A stretch of 12,522 bases of DNA, from NCBI GenBank assembly GCA_900771035.1, contig CAAGML010000089.1, positions 1 to 12,522 on the forward strand, read 5' to 3'. The stretch comes from Bacteroidales bacterium (lineage in GTDB: Bacteria > Bacteroidota > Bacteroidia > Bacteroidales > Paludibacteraceae). Position 1 is the stretch's first letter. Each line of letters opens with the position of its first letter. The notes under the pieces are model-generated. The model worked only from the letters and a program-made list of their open reading frames with translations. It was not told the origin of the DNA and searched no databases. Of the stretch, positions 1-9,476 are shown piece after piece. The position numbers and the translations under genes were made by a program.

Positions 1-160
1 ACAGAGTGCATTTTCCTCTGTATATTTTTATGCTATAGACGGTTACATGCTATGTTAACAAAATTTTGTGGACACTAGTGAATTTCAATAATTTCACCTG
101 AAAAGTTGGGGGTGGTTTTATCTGTCTTGCCTTTTTGTGTTTTTTTTTGAGGTCTGTGTC
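1..160. other. Intergenic region downstream of the antiporter gene
   Basis: No gene is visible. The stretch holds a 6-bp inverted repeat ACAGAG/CTCTGT with a 9-nt loop (1-21), a perfect 12-bp palindrome ACAAAATTTTGT (58-69), and a weak hairpin GTGAA...TTCAC around 79-98 with one internal mismatch. A run of T on the plus strand (about 139-148) would suit termination of a plus-strand transcript entering from the left, but no strong GC stem precedes it. No convincing terminator for the minus-strand operon is seen. Confidence 0.5.
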
Positions 161-1129
161 TTATTTCAAAATCAGATAAATGTAAAACCCGTAGATGAGA
201 ACCATTGAGGCACCTTCGATACGTGACAGTTCACGGTTGTGGTCGTTGAGAAGGTAGAATAGTAATAGCAGTGAGCTGGCTGTGGCAAGTGATGCGTCAA
301 GCATCAGGTTAGGATAGTTGGCGATTGGTTTTATGAGCGAACTGATGCCAAGGATAAAGAATATGTTGAATATGTTTGAGCCTATGATATTGCCTATGGC
401 AAGTTCAGTGTTATGGTGAAAGGCTGCTACGACTGACGTTGCCAACTCAGGAAGTGACGTGCCGACAGCGACAACAGTTACGCCTATGACTGCCTCGGAG
501 ACTCCGAAATTGCGTGCTATGATGACGGCATTTTCGACAATGAGTTCACCACCGATGACCAATCCCGCCAAACCTACGACTATATAAACGATGGCGCGCC
601 AGAGCTTTACGTCTTTTGTTTCGGGAAGATCCATGACCGTTGTCCCGCGCTTTTTGTCGTTTATGATGCAACGGATGGTGTAATTAAGGAAATATGCAAA
701 ACCGAGAAGGAGTATTACGCCGTCCCAATGACCAAGACCTATGTCGCCGAAAATGTTGACACTGCCGAATATATTCGAGGCAAGAACCATAACGAGAAAA
801 CCTGCCATTATGCTGAGCGGAACTTCGTGGTGCAGTGTTCGTTTTGTGGCGAAAATTGGTGATATTAAAGCTGTGAGTCCCAGGACGAGAAGGGTATTGA
901 GTGTGTTGCTGCCAAGAATGTTGGTCATGGCAATCTCGTTGCTGCCTTGTGAGGAGGCGATTATATTGACAACGAGTTCGGGGGCAGATGTGCCGAATGC
1001 CACGATGGTGAGACCAATGACGATGTCTGAGACATTAAACCGTCTGGCTATTGACGATGAACCGTTGACCAGTGCATCCGCACAGAAGGTCAGCAGGACG
1101 AAGCCTAATACAAGATAAAAATATGTCAT
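161..1129 (-). CDS. yrbG: Calcium/sodium antiporter, YrbG/CaCA family
   Basis: This is a 322-residue inner-membrane cation exchanger that should swap Ca2+ against Na+ (or H+) across the cytoplasmic membrane. Two internally related alpha-repeats, the hallmark of the CaCA superfamily, are visible: GLTIVAFGTSAPELVVN at about residues 39-55 and GVTVVAVGTSLPELATS at about 216-232. Each is followed by a GN/TNI-GSN motif (about 69-75 and 246-252). The rest is strongly hydrophobic, with about ten predicted membrane segments and a short cytoplasmic loop rich in K/R/D near 157-175. Length is normal for bacterial YrbG-type proteins. The start ATG overlaps the protease stop codon in a TAATG arrangement, so it is probably translationally coupled and is the last gene of the dCMP deaminase-protease-antiporter operon. 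The family assignment is secure; the exact ions transported are inferred. Confidence 0.93.
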   Translation of the reverse strand: MTYFYLVLGFVLLTFCADALVNGSSSIARRFNVSDIVIGLTIVAFGTSAPELVVNIIASSQGSNEIAMTNILGSNTLNTLLVLGLTALISPIFATKRTLHHEVPLSIMAGFLVMVLASNIFGSVNIFGDIGLGHWDGVILLLGFAYFLNYTIRCIINDKKRGTTVMDLPETKDVKLWRAIVYIVVGLAGLVIGGELIVENAVIIARNFGVSEAVIGVTVVAVGTSLPELATSVVAAFHHNTELAIGNIIGSNIFNIFFILGISSLIKPIANYPNLMLDASLATASSLLLLFYLLNDHNRELSRIEGASMVLIYGFYIYLILK

Positions 1130-2724
1130 TATTTCAGTGTTTTGACAGCACGTTGTACAGTCTTGTCGTATTTGTTGAGTATCTGATAGAAATCATCCTC
1201 TGTCATTACATTACGTACGATGTAACTGTTCAGGTACTGCGAAATCAATGTTTTAGAGATGTTAAGGTCGCTTTGTGTGACTTGGATCTTGTTTTCACGG
1301 GCAAATTCAAGAAGTTGTGGAATGAGGTTCTGTTCATTCAAATAGCTTTCCAGTTTACGCCAGTCGGTGAGAGCTTTAAGCTCTTTGCGGTGTTTGTCGG
1401 TGTATTGAAGAGAGAATCTGTAGATAACCATACTGTTTGTCAGACGGTTGAACGAAGGTGTGAACCCAACAGTGTCACGAGGGATGAAAATGTCAGGCAT
1501 AATGCCGCCGCCGCCATATACGGTGCGGCCTTTGACTGTGTGGTATGCCACAGAGTCGTTCTGGTGTATAGAGTCGGCATTGAAAAATTCGCCATGAACG
1601 AAACGTTTCCAGATTTCGGAGTCATAATCCATCTGGTCGCCTGCCGTGTAGGGTTTCTGAATACAGCGCCCAGAAGGGGTGTAGTAGCGGGCGACAGTAA
1701 TACGAGCCTCTGAACCATCTGTAAATGTAAGAGGTTGCTGTACAAGTCCTTTGCCGAAAGAACGGCGACCGATGATTGTGCCACGGTCGTTGTCCTGTAT
1801 TGCCCCGGCGAAGATTTCGCTTGCCGAGCCTGAGAACTCGTCAATAAGAACAACCATCTTCATATCCTGGAACGCACCTGTGCCGTTGGCATTGTAGTCC
1901 GAGCGGCGGAAGGCACGTCCCTCTATATAAACAATGAGAGCGTTTTTGGCAAGGAATTCGTTGAGAATATTTACAGCAGCGTCAAGATAACCACCGGCAT
2001 TGCCACGCAGGTCTATGATGACTGAAGTAGCTCCTTTGCGCTTGATTTTGGTCAATGCGGTGAGTGTCTCGGAGTATGTGTTTTGTCCGAAACTTGAGAT
2101 GTTCACATAACCTACGTGGTCGTTGAGCATGTGTGCGGCATTGACGGTAAAAACAGGGATGTCATCACGTTTGAGGGTGTAATGAAGAGTCTCCTTTGTG
2201 CCACGGCGTACGACATCGAGTTTGATGGAAGTGCCTTTCTCCCCACGAAGTTTATTGAAAACCTTCTCGTTGTTAAGGCCTTTGCCCACGAAAGTGGAGT
2301 CGTCAACTGCTATTATACGGTCACCAGGAAGGATTCCCGCACGTTCAGAAGGACCGCCGGAAATAACATCAACCACATAAATCGTGTCGCTCTGTATGTT
2401 GAACTGTATGCCAATGCCTGAGAATTTACCGTTGAGGTCTTGGTTGGCAAGTTCCATATCCTCTTTTGGGATATATGATGAGTGAGGATCGAGTTGCGTA
2501 AGAGCGTAAGCAACAGCCGCTTCATCTATTTTATTGATGTCGATGGTGTCAACATAAAAACGATCGAGAGTTTTGAGGAGGGTGGTTATTTTGTTTTCGC
2601 CATGTTGCTGAGTCATGCCGCCATAGATTGAGCCAAGGAGTGAATTGGTGGAGCGGAGTGCAATCAGAAATCCAATCAGAACGCCTAATGCGAGAATCAG
2701 CAGATAAATAAATAGTTTTTTCAT
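1129..2724 (-). CDS. ctpA: S41 family C-terminal processing peptidase (CtpA/Prc-like)
   Basis: This is a 531-residue envelope serine protease. An uncleaved signal anchor covers about residues 3-22 (after MKK), placing the enzyme in the periplasm. Next come an N-terminal helical region, a PDZ domain at about 97-185 (GIGIQF, GPSERAGILPGDRI) and the S41 catalytic domain. The expected Ser/Lys dyad is Ser300 in FSGSASE and Lys325 in FGKG; their 25-residue spacing matches plant and bacterial CtpA enzymes. A C-terminal helical extension of about 120 residues, following the PDIFIPRDT segment, is typical of Bacteroidetes members. Such enzymes trim or degrade envelope proteins from their C-termini; the substrate here cannot be told. 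The gene starts 4 nt after the dCMP deaminase stop and overlaps the antiporter start by 1 nt, so the three are cotranscribed. Confidence 0.95.
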   Translation of the reverse strand: MKKLFIYLLILALGVLIGFLIALRSTNSLLGSIYGGMTQQHGENKITTLLKTLDRFYVDTIDINKIDEAAVAYALTQLDPHSSYIPKEDMELANQDLNGKFSGIGIQFNIQSDTIYVVDVISGGPSERAGILPGDRIIAVDDSTFVGKGLNNEKVFNKLRGEKGTSIKLDVVRRGTKETLHYTLKRDDIPVFTVNAAHMLNDHVGYVNISSFGQNTYSETLTALTKIKRKGATSVIIDLRGNAGGYLDAAVNILNEFLAKNALIVYIEGRAFRRSDYNANGTGAFQDMKMVVLIDEFSGSASEIFAGAIQDNDRGTIIGRRSFGKGLVQQPLTFTDGSEARITVARYYTPSGRCIQKPYTAGDQMDYDSEIWKRFVHGEFFNADSIHQNDSVAYHTVKGRTVYGGGGIMPDIFIPRDTVGFTPSFNRLTNSMVIYRFSLQYTDKHRKELKALTDWRKLESYLNEQNLIPQLLEFARENKIQVTQSDLNISKTLISQYLNSYIVRNVMTEDDFYQILNKYDKTVQRAVKTLK

Positions 2725-2728
2725 GGTG

Positions 2729-3145
2729 TTATAGATTTATTTTCTCAACCGTCACACCGGCACGACGGAGAAGGTCAATACCGTCTGTGATGCGGTATTC
2801 TTCGTAATAGACCACGCGACGAATGCCAGACTGAATGATGAGTTTGGCACACTCTATGCACGGAGATGCTGTGACATAGAGTGTTGCTCCCTCGCTGTTG
2901 TTTGACGAGCGGGCAACTTTTGTTATGGCGTTAGCCTCGGCATGAAGCACGTAAGGGAGGGAGGTGTTGTTGTCATCCTCACAATTGTTCGGGAAACCGG
3001 AAGGTGTTCCGTTGTAGCCATCAGATATAATCATCTGATCTTTGACAAGAATGGCACCGACCTGACGGCGTTTGCAATAGGAATTTTCAGCCCAAATCAT
3101 GGCCATCTTCATGTATCTCTGGTCGAATTGCTCTTGTTTTGTCAT
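2729..3145 (-). CDS. comEB: dCMP deaminase (ComEB-type zinc deaminase)
   Basis: The product is a cytosolic deoxycytidylate deaminase of about 138 residues that converts dCMP to dUMP, feeding dTMP synthesis. The zinc site is clear: HAE (His68, catalytic Glu70) and PCIEC (Cys96, Cys99). The upstream GYNGTPSGFPNNCED segment (about 43-57) is characteristic of dCMP rather than free cytidine deaminases. The frame stays open to 3175, but I chose the ATG at 3145 (MTKQEQFDQRYM). It matches usual family N-termini, whereas the extra MPLLTYKFHI lies in the region just after the tRNA terminator. The gene is first in the operon with the S41 protease and antiporter and begins 18 nt beyond the terminator T-run. 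Its own promoter was not clearly identified, so some expression may come from read-through of the tRNA terminator. Confidence 0.92.
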   Translation of the reverse strand: MTKQEQFDQRYMKMAMIWAENSYCKRRQVGAILVKDQMIISDGYNGTPSGFPNNCEDDNNTSLPYVLHAEANAITKVARSSNNSEGATLYVTASPCIECAKLIIQSGIRRVVYYEEYRITDGIDLLRRAGVTVEKINL

Positions 3146-3162
3146 AATGTGAAATTTATATG

Positions 3163-3196
3163 TCAAAAGAGGCAAAAGACACCTGCCTTTTGCCTC
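3163..3196 (-). terminator. Intrinsic terminator of the tRNA-Asn operon
   Basis: On the minus strand, just after the second tRNA, GAGGCAAAAG pairs perfectly with CTTTTGCCTC (10 bp; arms 3187-3196 and 3169-3178) around an 8-nt loop. TTTTGA follows at 3168-3163. The stem is short in GC and the U-run is only four, so termination may be partial. It separates the tRNA unit from the dCMP deaminase operon. Confidence 0.75.
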
Positions 3197-3201
3197 CGTT
3201 G

Positions 3202-3275
3202 CTCTCCCTCTTGGACTTGAACCAAGGACCCTCTGATTAACAGTCAGATGCTCTAACCAACTGAGCTAAGGAAGA
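3202..3275 (-). tRNA. tRNA-Asn (anticodon GTT), second gene of the tandem pair
   Basis: This is a 74-nt cloverleaf. The acceptor stem TCTTCCT/AGGGAGA pairs fully with one G-T wobble. A TA linker and the D-arm GCTCAGTTGGTTAGAGC follow. The anticodon stem TCTGA/TCAGA carries loop CTGTTAA (anticodon GTT, Asn), the variable loop is GGGTC, and the T-arm is CTTGG-TTCAAGT-CCAAG. The discriminator is G. The bases after it read CAA, so CCA is not encoded and must be added by the CCA-adding enzyme. The mature sequence is identical to the upstream copy. Confidence 0.96.
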
Positions 3276-3286
3276 ATAGAAATGTT

Positions 3287-3363
3287 TGGCTCTCCCTCTT
3301 GGACTTGAACCAAGGACCCTCTGATTAACAGTCAGATGCTCTAACCAACTGAGCTAAGGAAGA
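3287..3363 (-). tRNA. tRNA-Asn (anticodon GTT), first gene of the tandem pair, CCA encoded
   Basis: This is the promoter-proximal copy, identical over all 74 nt (3290-3363) to the second gene, with an 88-bp repeat period between them. Here the discriminator G is followed by genomic CCA (3289-3287). The 14-nt region between the discriminator base of this gene and the next gene's 5' end would be removed during processing. The pair supplies Asn for AAC/AAU codons. Confidence 0.96.
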
Positions 3364-3404
3364 ATTGGAAATTCAGGTGGGCAACCCCCTCTGATTTGCG
3401 ACTG

Positions 3405-3435
3405 CAAAGGTACTGCTTTTTTTTCTAACAGCCAA
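3405..3435 (-). promoter_or_regulatory. Bacteroidetes-type promoter of the tRNA-Asn pair
   Basis: On the minus strand TTGG (3435-3432) is separated by 19 nt from TACCTTTG (3412-3405). This matches the Bacteroidetes sigma-70 consensus of TTTG/TTGG at -33 and TAnnTTTG at -7. The start point should fall a few bases downstream, giving a leader of roughly 30-40 nt before the first tRNA. It lies between the uvrA stop and the tRNA genes. Confidence 0.85.
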
Positions 3436-3472
3436 GGATTTTGCCGAAAAAATTATATCTCTTTTGTCGATT

Positions 3473-6208
3473 TTATAAAACACTGGCAGTAAGAGAGTTT
3501 TTGCACTGTTTGAGTCCTTCAGGAGCTCCTTCATAGAGGATATTACCCCCGTTTTCACCACTTGACGGTCCTAAATCTATTATCCAATCGGCGCGTCTGA
3601 TGACATTCAGGTTGTGTTCCACTACTACAATCGTGTGTCCTGCGGCAAGCAGTTGGTCGAACGAACTGAGCAATCTGGTGATGTCGGCGGTATGAAGTCC
3701 GGTGGTCGGTTCGTCGAATATGAAAAGTATGTGTTGGTTCTTGGAAGACTGAGAAAGGAAATAGGCAAGTTTTATGCGTTGGCTCTCTCCTCCCGAGAGT
3801 GTGCTGGAACTCTGACCTAACTTCAGATAGCCTAACCCTACGTCCTGCAACGGTTTCAGTTTGCGTGCAATGGTGACTGTTTCCTGATATTCAGAGAAGA
3901 AATCAAAGGCAGCGTCAACGGTCATCTCAAGCACGTCATGAATTGATGCGTCATGGAATTTGACCTCAAGTATATCGTTCTTGAACCTGCGACCATGACA
4001 AGCGGGGCAAGACATGACGATGTCCGCCATAAACTGCATTGGAACTGTCACCGTGCCTTCGCCTTCACATTCAGGACAGCGACCTCCATCTACGTTGAAT
4101 GAGAAATGAGCAGGCGTGAACTCCATCTGTTTGGCAAGCGGTTGTTCAGCAAAGAGGCGGCGGATGTCGTCATAGACTTTAAGATATGTGGCGGCGTTTG
4201 AGCGTGAGGACTTGCCGATAGGGTTCTGGTCAACCATCTGCACGTCATCTATTAGTTTCAGCGCTCCGGTGATTGAGCCGTAGTGAACTGATCCATCGAC
4301 GATTGAGGATTTGTCCAAAGCACGTCCGAGAGCTGAATAAAGCACGTCACGGATGAGCGATGATTTGCCTGAGCCAGATACTCCTGTTACCGCAGTCATC
4401 ACACCGAGGGGAAACCTTGCCGTGACATTTTTGAGGTTGTTTTGCGTCGCACCTGAGATTTCTATGAAATTTGAAGGAATGCGTGGGCAGGCGTATTCGT
4501 TATGTATTAGTTCGCCACGGAGAGCTGCGCCTGTGATTGAGCCGGGGTTTTTGGCTATCTCATCGGGTGTGCCCATGGCAATAATCTTTCCGCCGTGTGA
4601 GCCTGCGCCAGGTCCAATGTCAATAATAAGGTCAGCCTGACGCATAATATCCTCGTCATGTTCGACTATGATTACCGTGTTTCCGAGTTGCTGCAATTGA
4701 CGGAGTACCTTCATGAGGCGTGCCGTATCAACGGGATGAAGTCCTATTGACGGTTCGTCTAATATATACAATGAGCCGACAAGGGCAGAACCGAGAGAGG
4801 TGGCAAGGTTGATGCGCTGACTCTCGCCGCCTGAGAGGGTGTTGCTCTGACGGTTGAGTGTCAGATAGCCAAGCCCTACGTCCTGAAGGAAGCTTATACG
4901 AGAGGAAATCTCGTGAATGAGGCGGTCAGCGGCGGCATGTTCTGTGCGCGAGAGATGCAGACTGTCGATGAACTTTGCGAGATCGTCAACAGGCATATCC
5001 ACAAGGTCGGCGATGCTACGGCCGGCAATTTTGACGTATGAGGCTTCGGGTTTGAGTCGTGAGCCGTGACACGCAGGGCAGACGGTTCGTCCACGGTAGC
5101 GTGAGAGCATCACGCGGTACTGAATCTTGTACTGTTGAGATTCGATGTCCTTGAAGAAATCGTTGATTCCTGTGAAATACTCATTGCCATCCCATAGCAA
5201 CTGGCGTTGTTCGGCAGTGAGTAGATAATAAGGTGTATGGATGGGGAAACCGAATTTTTCAGCATTCAGAATCAGTTGCTCCTTTGGGTATCCCATCGCA
5301 GGACCGCGCCAAGGCAATACGGCATCATCGTAAATGCTTCGTGACCAGTCTGGAATGACCAGGTTAGGGTCAATGCCCAGAATCTTACCATATCCGTTAC
5401 ACACGGGGCATGCGCCTATCGGGTTGTTGAACGAGAAAAGACGGTCGGTAGGTAGGGAGAATTTCATTCCGTCAGCCTCGAAGCTCTTTGAAAAGCTGTG
5501 GTATGTGTTGTCATGATAGAGCCAGAGCGAGCCTTTGCCCTCGTAGAAGGCAGTTTCGATAGAGTCGTATAGGCGGTTGCGGAGTTCGGAAGAACCATCG
5601 GTATGTATGTGACTGACAATCAGTCGTGCGTCTTTTGGTAAAGTCTTTTTGATATAATCGCTGATACGGCACACCTTGTCGTCGCTCATGAAACGTGAGA
5701 AGCCTTGAGAGACAAGCGTTGATGGGTCGTCGGAGGTTTCAACGAGTATAGAGACGGCTGTGTCGTCAGGCAGAGAGAAGATGTAATCAATGACATCATC
5801 GACGGTGTGTTGTTTCACCTCGCGGCCTGAGATTGGAGAATAGGTGCGTCCAATGCGAGCAAAAAGCAGCCGCAGGTAATCGTAAATCTCTGTGGTTGTG
5901 CCGACGGTAGAGCGAGGGTTGTTGTTGACGACTTTCTGCTGTATTGCAATGGCAGGGGGAATGCCTTTGATGAAATCGACCTCGGGTTTATTCATCCTGC
6001 CGAGGAACTGGCGTACATAGCTTGACAGCGACTCAACGTAGCGGCGCTCACCTTCGGCGTAAATAGTGTCGAAGGCAAGGGATGATTTGCCAGAACCTGA
6101 CACGCCTGTGATGACAATGAGTTTCTCCCTCGGGATTTCGAGTGAGACTCCTTTCAGGTTGTGTACGCGGGCGTTGCGGATGGATATACAGCCAGTCTTT
6201 TCGCTCAT
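3473..6208 (-). CDS. uvrA: Excinuclease ABC subunit UvrA (variant lacking one CxxC pair)
   Basis: The product is 911 residues: the ATP-driven DNA damage-recognition subunit of nucleotide excision repair, acting as a dimer that loads UvrB. Two ABC ATPase halves are visible. The first has Walker [10 protein letters not shown] (35-43), signature [12 protein letters not shown] (458-469) and Walker B YILDEPS (481-487). The second has Walker [10 protein letters not shown] (609-617), signature [12 protein letters not shown] (804-815) and Walker [13 protein letters not shown] (828-839). Zinc-type CxxC pairs occur at 267/270, 377/380, 711/714 and 734/737. The CxxC pair that precedes the first of these in E. 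coli UvrA (CPIC, about 253-256) is absent: the corresponding stretch reads FEADGMKF. The start ATG overlaps the DUF4831 stop as ATGA. It is the last gene of the cysS-mazG-DUF4831-uvrA operon. Identity is secure; whether it is the main UvrA or a second paralogue in this genome cannot be seen here. Confidence 0.96.
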   Translation of the reverse strand: MSEKTGCISIRNARVHNLKGVSLEIPREKLIVITGVSGSGKSSLAFDTIYAEGERRYVESLSSYVRQFLGRMNKPEVDFIKGIPPAIAIQQKVVNNNPRSTVGTTTEIYDYLRLLFARIGRTYSPISGREVKQHTVDDVIDYIFSLPDDTAVSILVETSDDPSTLVSQGFSRFMSDDKVCRISDYIKKTLPKDARLIVSHIHTDGSSELRNRLYDSIETAFYEGKGSLWLYHDNTYHSFSKSFEADGMKFSLPTDRLFSFNNPIGACPVCNGYGKILGIDPNLVIPDWSRSIYDDAVLPWRGPAMGYPKEQLILNAEKFGFPIHTPYYLLTAEQRQLLWDGNEYFTGINDFFKDIESQQYKIQYRVMLSRYRGRTVCPACHGSRLKPEASYVKIAGRSIADLVDMPVDDLAKFIDSLHLSRTEHAAADRLIHEISSRISFLQDVGLGYLTLNRQSNTLSGGESQRINLATSLGSALVGSLYILDEPSIGLHPVDTARLMKVLRQLQQLGNTVIIVEHDEDIMRQADLIIDIGPGAGSHGGKIIAMGTPDEIAKNPGSITGAALRGELIHNEYACPRIPSNFIEISGATQNNLKNVTARFPLGVMTAVTGVSGSGKSSLIRDVLYSALGRALDKSSIVDGSVHYGSITGALKLIDDVQMVDQNPIGKSSRSNAATYLKVYDDIRRLFAEQPLAKQMEFTPAHFSFNVDGGRCPECEGEGTVTVPMQFMADIVMSCPACHGRRFKNDILEVKFHDASIHDVLEMTVDAAFDFFSEYQETVTIARKLKPLQDVGLGYLKLGQSSSTLSGGESQRIKLAYFLSQSSKNQHILFIFDEPTTGLHTADITRLLSSFDQLLAAGHTIVVVEHNLNVIRRADWIIDLGPSSGENGGNILYEGAPEGLKQCKNSLTASVL

Positions 6209-7236
6209 CTCGTTTGTTTGATTGTGCCGTTGCGGTTGAATTGGATATTAGATACCGACGGAGCGAGCCATGTGGCGTAACCGTTCTGAGGAATGTCAAG
6301 GGTGCGTGTGACGCTGAATTTATCACCGTGCCTTATAAAAATCATAACTGAACCTGGCACATTATAGAAATAGCCTTTATGGGCTTTTCGGTCTTTCTTT
6401 GTTGCTGTTGGAGAGGTGAGGATTTTCGGGGTGATATTGACATAGATTGGTGTGCCAATCATATCGTCGGCAGCTACAATTCCCTCTATTATGCTCATAC
6501 GTGCGATAATCAGATTGTGCGTTTCAGTGGATGGGTCAACAGTGAAACAACGTGTCTCACGGGTGGTAATCTTTTTCCCGATGAAGAGTGCAGTCAGTTC
6601 TCTCTCCTCGCGGTCAATCCGTTCAAGAATCACCTTGGTCGCCTCTCCGTCAGGTTGGTGGCTTACGTCGCAGGACAGTATTGCCATACGAGCCTCACGC
6701 AGTTGGAAAATCTGTTTTGCCGCACGTTCTGCCATTTTCGGGATGGATGTAGAGGTGAGTGCCTCTTCGCCGAGCAGTTCTGTGTGAAACAGAGTGTCAA
6801 CGGTTTCATCTTTATTGTCTTTTTGATGTCTGGTTTTAGGACATTGCTTCTCCCAAGAACCCACTGAGCTGACGAGCATGTTTCCGTCGAAGAATTCAAT
6901 CTGCTGTGTCTCGCCCGAAATCAGATACATACGGGAAGAGTCTGGGACAAAAACCTCTTTGACACCGGCACAATCGAATGTCCAACTCTTTGAGGCATTG
7001 ATTATGGCTTTTTCGTCAGCGAGGTATCTTTCAGCATATTGTGCGAAAGGTCCTGGCTTGTTGACTGTGCAGATTGCAGTGATTTTAATCTGAACCTGGG
7101 TTTTGGGGAGAGCGTAAACCATAGCTCCCATACGTTGGGTTTTGCCATCGTACGGTTTTATCTCGCGTCCTTTTTTGCCAGCGTAGATTGATACTGACAG
7201 CAAAGCCATCAGCGTGAACATCAATGTTTTTCTCAT
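6205..7236 (-). CDS. DUF4831 family secreted protein, function unknown
   Basis: The product is about 343 residues, resembling the Bacteroidetes-restricted DUF4831 family. The diagnostic stretch is [16 protein letters not shown] followed by [14 protein letters not shown] (about residues 37-75). An N-terminal signal peptide ([19 protein letters not shown], about 1-19) with no lipobox Cys predicts export to the periplasm or outer-membrane face. The open frame extends to 7281, but that stretch codes for [15 protein letters not shown] inside the end of mazG. The ATG at 7236 gives the signal peptide directly and lies 1 nt after the mazG stop, so I chose it. It overlaps the uvrA start by 4 bp. No catalytic motif is recognised. 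Its place between MazG and UvrA is probably operon convenience rather than proof of a repair role. Confidence 0.82.
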   Translation of the reverse strand: MRKTLMFTLMALLSVSIYAGKKGREIKPYDGKTQRMGAMVYALPKTQVQIKITAICTVNKPGPFAQYAERYLADEKAIINASKSWTFDCAGVKEVFVPDSSRMYLISGETQQIEFFDGNMLVSSVGSWEKQCPKTRHQKDNKDETVDTLFHTELLGEEALTSTSIPKMAERAAKQIFQLREARMAILSCDVSHQPDGEATKVILERIDREERELTALFIGKKITTRETRCFTVDPSTETHNLIIARMSIIEGIVAADDMIGTPIYVNITPKILTSPTATKKDRKAHKGYFYNVPGSVMIFIRHGDKFSVTRTLDIPQNGYATWLAPSVSNIQFNRNGTIKQTR

Positions 7237-7237
7237 T

Positions 7238-8017
7238 TCATTGCTTTTTGGCCTCGTTCCACAGTTCGTCCATCTCGGCAAGGGTCATTGATTTCAGTTC
7301 ACGACCCATCTCTTTCGCCTTTCGTTCTATGTAGTTGAAGCGTTTAATAAATTTGTTATTAGTGCGTTCCAGTGCATTGTCAGGGTTGACGTCCCACAGA
7401 CGTGCGGCGTTGACGATAGAGAAGAGGAGGTCGCCGAACTCGCCTTCAACGTCACCAGTCTCTCCTTTTGCCATTTCTGCCGCCAACTCATGGTACTCTT
7501 CATCGACCTTGCGCCAGACATCTTCACGTTTCTCCCAGTCAAAACCCACGTGGCGGGCTTTGTCCTGAATGCGGTAAGCCTTTATCAGAGAGGGTAGTGA
7601 ACGTGGCACACCGCCAAGAACGGTTTTTTCGCCGTTGTTCTCCTTCTGCTTGATTTTCTCCCAATTGTTCAGCACATCGTCAGCAGTGTCGGCTTTAACC
7701 TCGCCGTAGATGTGAGGGTGGCGGAAAATCATCTTGTCGGATATTGCGTTGCAGACATCGGCAATGTCGAACGAGTCTTGCTCAGAACCCATTTTCGCAT
7801 AGAAGACAATGTGCAGCAGCACATCGCCCAACTCCTCGCAGATGTCCTTCATCGAGTGACGCTCGACGGCATCAGCCAACTCGAAGGACTCTTCTATCGT
7901 GTTGCAGCGCAGCGAGTCAAAGGTTTGTTTTTTGTCCCATGGGCATTTCTCGCGGAGAGTGTCCATGATGTCGAGAAGGCGTGCGAAAGCCTTCAGTTGT
8001 TCCTCTCTGCTGTTCAT
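7238..8017 (-). CDS. mazG: Nucleoside triphosphate pyrophosphohydrolase MazG
   Basis: The product is about 259 residues and hydrolyses (d)NTPs to the monophosphate and pyrophosphate, thought to clear non-canonical nucleotides. Two tandem MazG domains are present. In the N-terminal domain [22 protein letters not shown] (about 25-46) and [10 protein letters not shown] (about 60-69) give the EExxE...ExxD metal site. In the C-terminal domain DEEYHEL and [13 protein letters not shown] repeat it. The linker has the typical NWEKIKQKE and [21 protein letters not shown] motifs. A GTG at 8026 would add three residues, but the ATG at 8017 overlaps the cysS stop as ATGA, the same junction used before uvrA, so I prefer it. 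Length and domain order match E. coli MazG. Confidence 0.95.
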   Translation of the reverse strand: MNSREEQLKAFARLLDIMDTLREKCPWDKKQTFDSLRCNTIEESFELADAVERHSMKDICEELGDVLLHIVFYAKMGSEQDSFDIADVCNAISDKMIFRHPHIYGEVKADTADDVLNNWEKIKQKENNGEKTVLGGVPRSLPSLIKAYRIQDKARHVGFDWEKREDVWRKVDEEYHELAAEMAKGETGDVEGEFGDLLFSIVNAARLWDVNPDNALERTNNKFIKRFNYIERKAKEMGRELKSMTLAEMDELWNEAKKQ

Positions 8018-9474
8018 AACGACCACTCGAAACCGTCTTTTTTGTCCTTGACCACAAAGCCTATCTTGGCAAGTTCGTCGCGTATCTTGTCAGACGTTGC
8101 CCAGTCCTTGTTCTTCTTAGCCTCCATACGGATGTTGAGCAGAAGGTCAACTGCCTGATGGTAAGCCTCGTTGACGGATGAAGAACCCTCCTCGGACTTC
8201 AGACCAAGAATCTCCTCGACCATCAGTTTCCATGTCTCCTGCAATTCCTTGAGGTCTTCGGCGTTTATTGTCTCCTTGCCGTCTGCCACGAGGTTTATTG
8301 CCTTGGCAGAGTCGAAGAGGTGAGATATGACTATAGGGGTGTTGAGGTCGTCGCACATTGCCTCCTCGCACCTCTCTCTCAGACCTTTGACATCAACGGA
8401 CGAGTTTTCGGCAGGGGTCAGTCTCATCAGACGGCCGTAAGCCTCGAAGAGTCGTTGGAGACCTTTTTCAGATGCCGCCAGCGCATCGTTCGAGAAATCG
8501 ACAGTCGAACGGTAGTGTGCCTGAAGGATGAAGAAGCGTATGGTCATTGGCGAGAATGCCTGTTTGAGCGATGGGTGGTTGCCTGTGAAGAACTGGTCGA
8601 GTGTGATGAAGTTGCCCAACGACTTGCCCATTTTCTGGCCATTGATGGTTATCATGTTGTTGTGCATCCAATAGTGGACAGACTCATGACCAAGGGCAGC
8701 AACACTTTGAGCAATCTCGCACTCGTGGTGAGGGAACATAAGGTCCATTCCTCCGCCGTGAATGTCGAAGGTCTCGCCGAGGTATTTTGTGCCCATAGTC
8801 GAGCATTCAAGGTGCCATCCTGGGAAGCCCTCGCTCCAAGGTGATGGCCAGTGCATTATGTGCTCTGGTGCGGCTTTTTTCCACAAAGCGAAGTCTATCG
8901 AGCGGCGTTTCTCAGTCTGACCGTCAAGCTCACGGGTGGTTTCAAGCAACTTGTCAATGTTGCGACCTGAGAGTTTGCCGTAGTGGTGTTTGGCGTTGTA
9001 TTTCTCGACGTCAAAATAGACTGAGCCCTCACTTTCGTAGGCGTAACCTGCGTCAAGAATCTTTTTGACGAACTCAATCTGCTCGATGATGTGCCCTGAG
9101 GCATGAGGCTCGATTGACGGAGGAAGGACGTTGAGACGCTCCATGGCATGGTGATAGCGCAAGGTGTAGTACTGCACAACCTCCATTGGTTCAAGTTGCT
9201 CAAGACGTGCCTTCTTGGCTATCTTGTCCTCACCCTCATCGGCGTCATGCTCAAGGTGACCAACGTCAGTGATGTTGCGGACGTAGCGTACCTTGTAACC
9301 GAGGTGCATGAGATAACGATATAGTGTATCGAAAGTTATGGCAGGACGCGCATGACCAAGATGGCCGTCACCATAGACGGTTGGACCGCAGACATACATG
9401 CCTACATGGTGTTCGTTGATTGACTTGAAGACCTCTTTCTTTCGCGAAAGGGTGTTGTAGATTACTAAATCCAT
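8014..9474 (-). CDS. cysS: Cysteinyl-tRNA synthetase
   Basis: The product is a 486-residue class I synthetase that charges tRNA-Cys in the cytosol. The HIGH signature appears as HLGH (38-41) in [16 protein letters not shown], and the KMSKS loop as KMGKS (281-285) in [13 protein letters not shown]. Zinc ligands expected for specificity towards cysteine thiol are Cys29, Cys224 (LECSTM), His249 and Glu253 (FPHHECE). The C-terminal region from about residue 350 forms the DALR-like helical domain and anticodon-binding tail, ending [15 protein letters not shown]. It is the first gene of a four-gene operon. Only 5 nt separate its ATG from the end of the palindromic repeat core (9480-9669). Its leader or promoter must therefore lie inside that element, or transcription must come through it from the radical SAM gene. 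No TAnnTTTG box for cysS was found. Confidence 0.97.
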   Translation of the reverse strand: MDLVIYNTLSRKKEVFKSINEHHVGMYVCGPTVYGDGHLGHARPAITFDTLYRYLMHLGYKVRYVRNITDVGHLEHDADEGEDKIAKKARLEQLEPMEVVQYYTLRYHHAMERLNVLPPSIEPHASGHIIEQIEFVKKILDAGYAYESEGSVYFDVEKYNAKHHYGKLSGRNIDKLLETTRELDGQTEKRRSIDFALWKKAAPEHIMHWPSPWSEGFPGWHLECSTMGTKYLGETFDIHGGGMDLMFPHHECEIAQSVAALGHESVHYWMHNNMITINGQKMGKSLGNFITLDQFFTGNHPSLKQAFSPMTIRFFILQAHYRSTVDFSNDALAASEKGLQRLFEAYGRLMRLTPAENSSVDVKGLRERCEEAMCDDLNTPIVISHLFDSAKAINLVADGKETINAEDLKELQETWKLMVEEILGLKSEEGSSSVNEAYHQAVDLLLNIRMEAKKNKDWATSDKIRDELAKIGFVVKDKKDGFEWSL

Positions 9475-9476
9475 AT

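Noticed and set aside
110..121. GGGTGGTTTTAT as a third remnant of the repeat element
   Set aside because: Only about 12 bases resemble the element end (GGGTGGTTCTAT), with no inner arm or matching opposite end nearby, so a chance match is likely.
1072..1713. Plus-strand 213-codon open frame opposite the antiporter and S41 protease genes
   Set aside because: It is antisense to two clearly identified genes with catalytic motifs, and its translation resembles no family. The other long plus-strand frames over uvrA, cysS, mazG and DUF4831 are shadows for the same reason.
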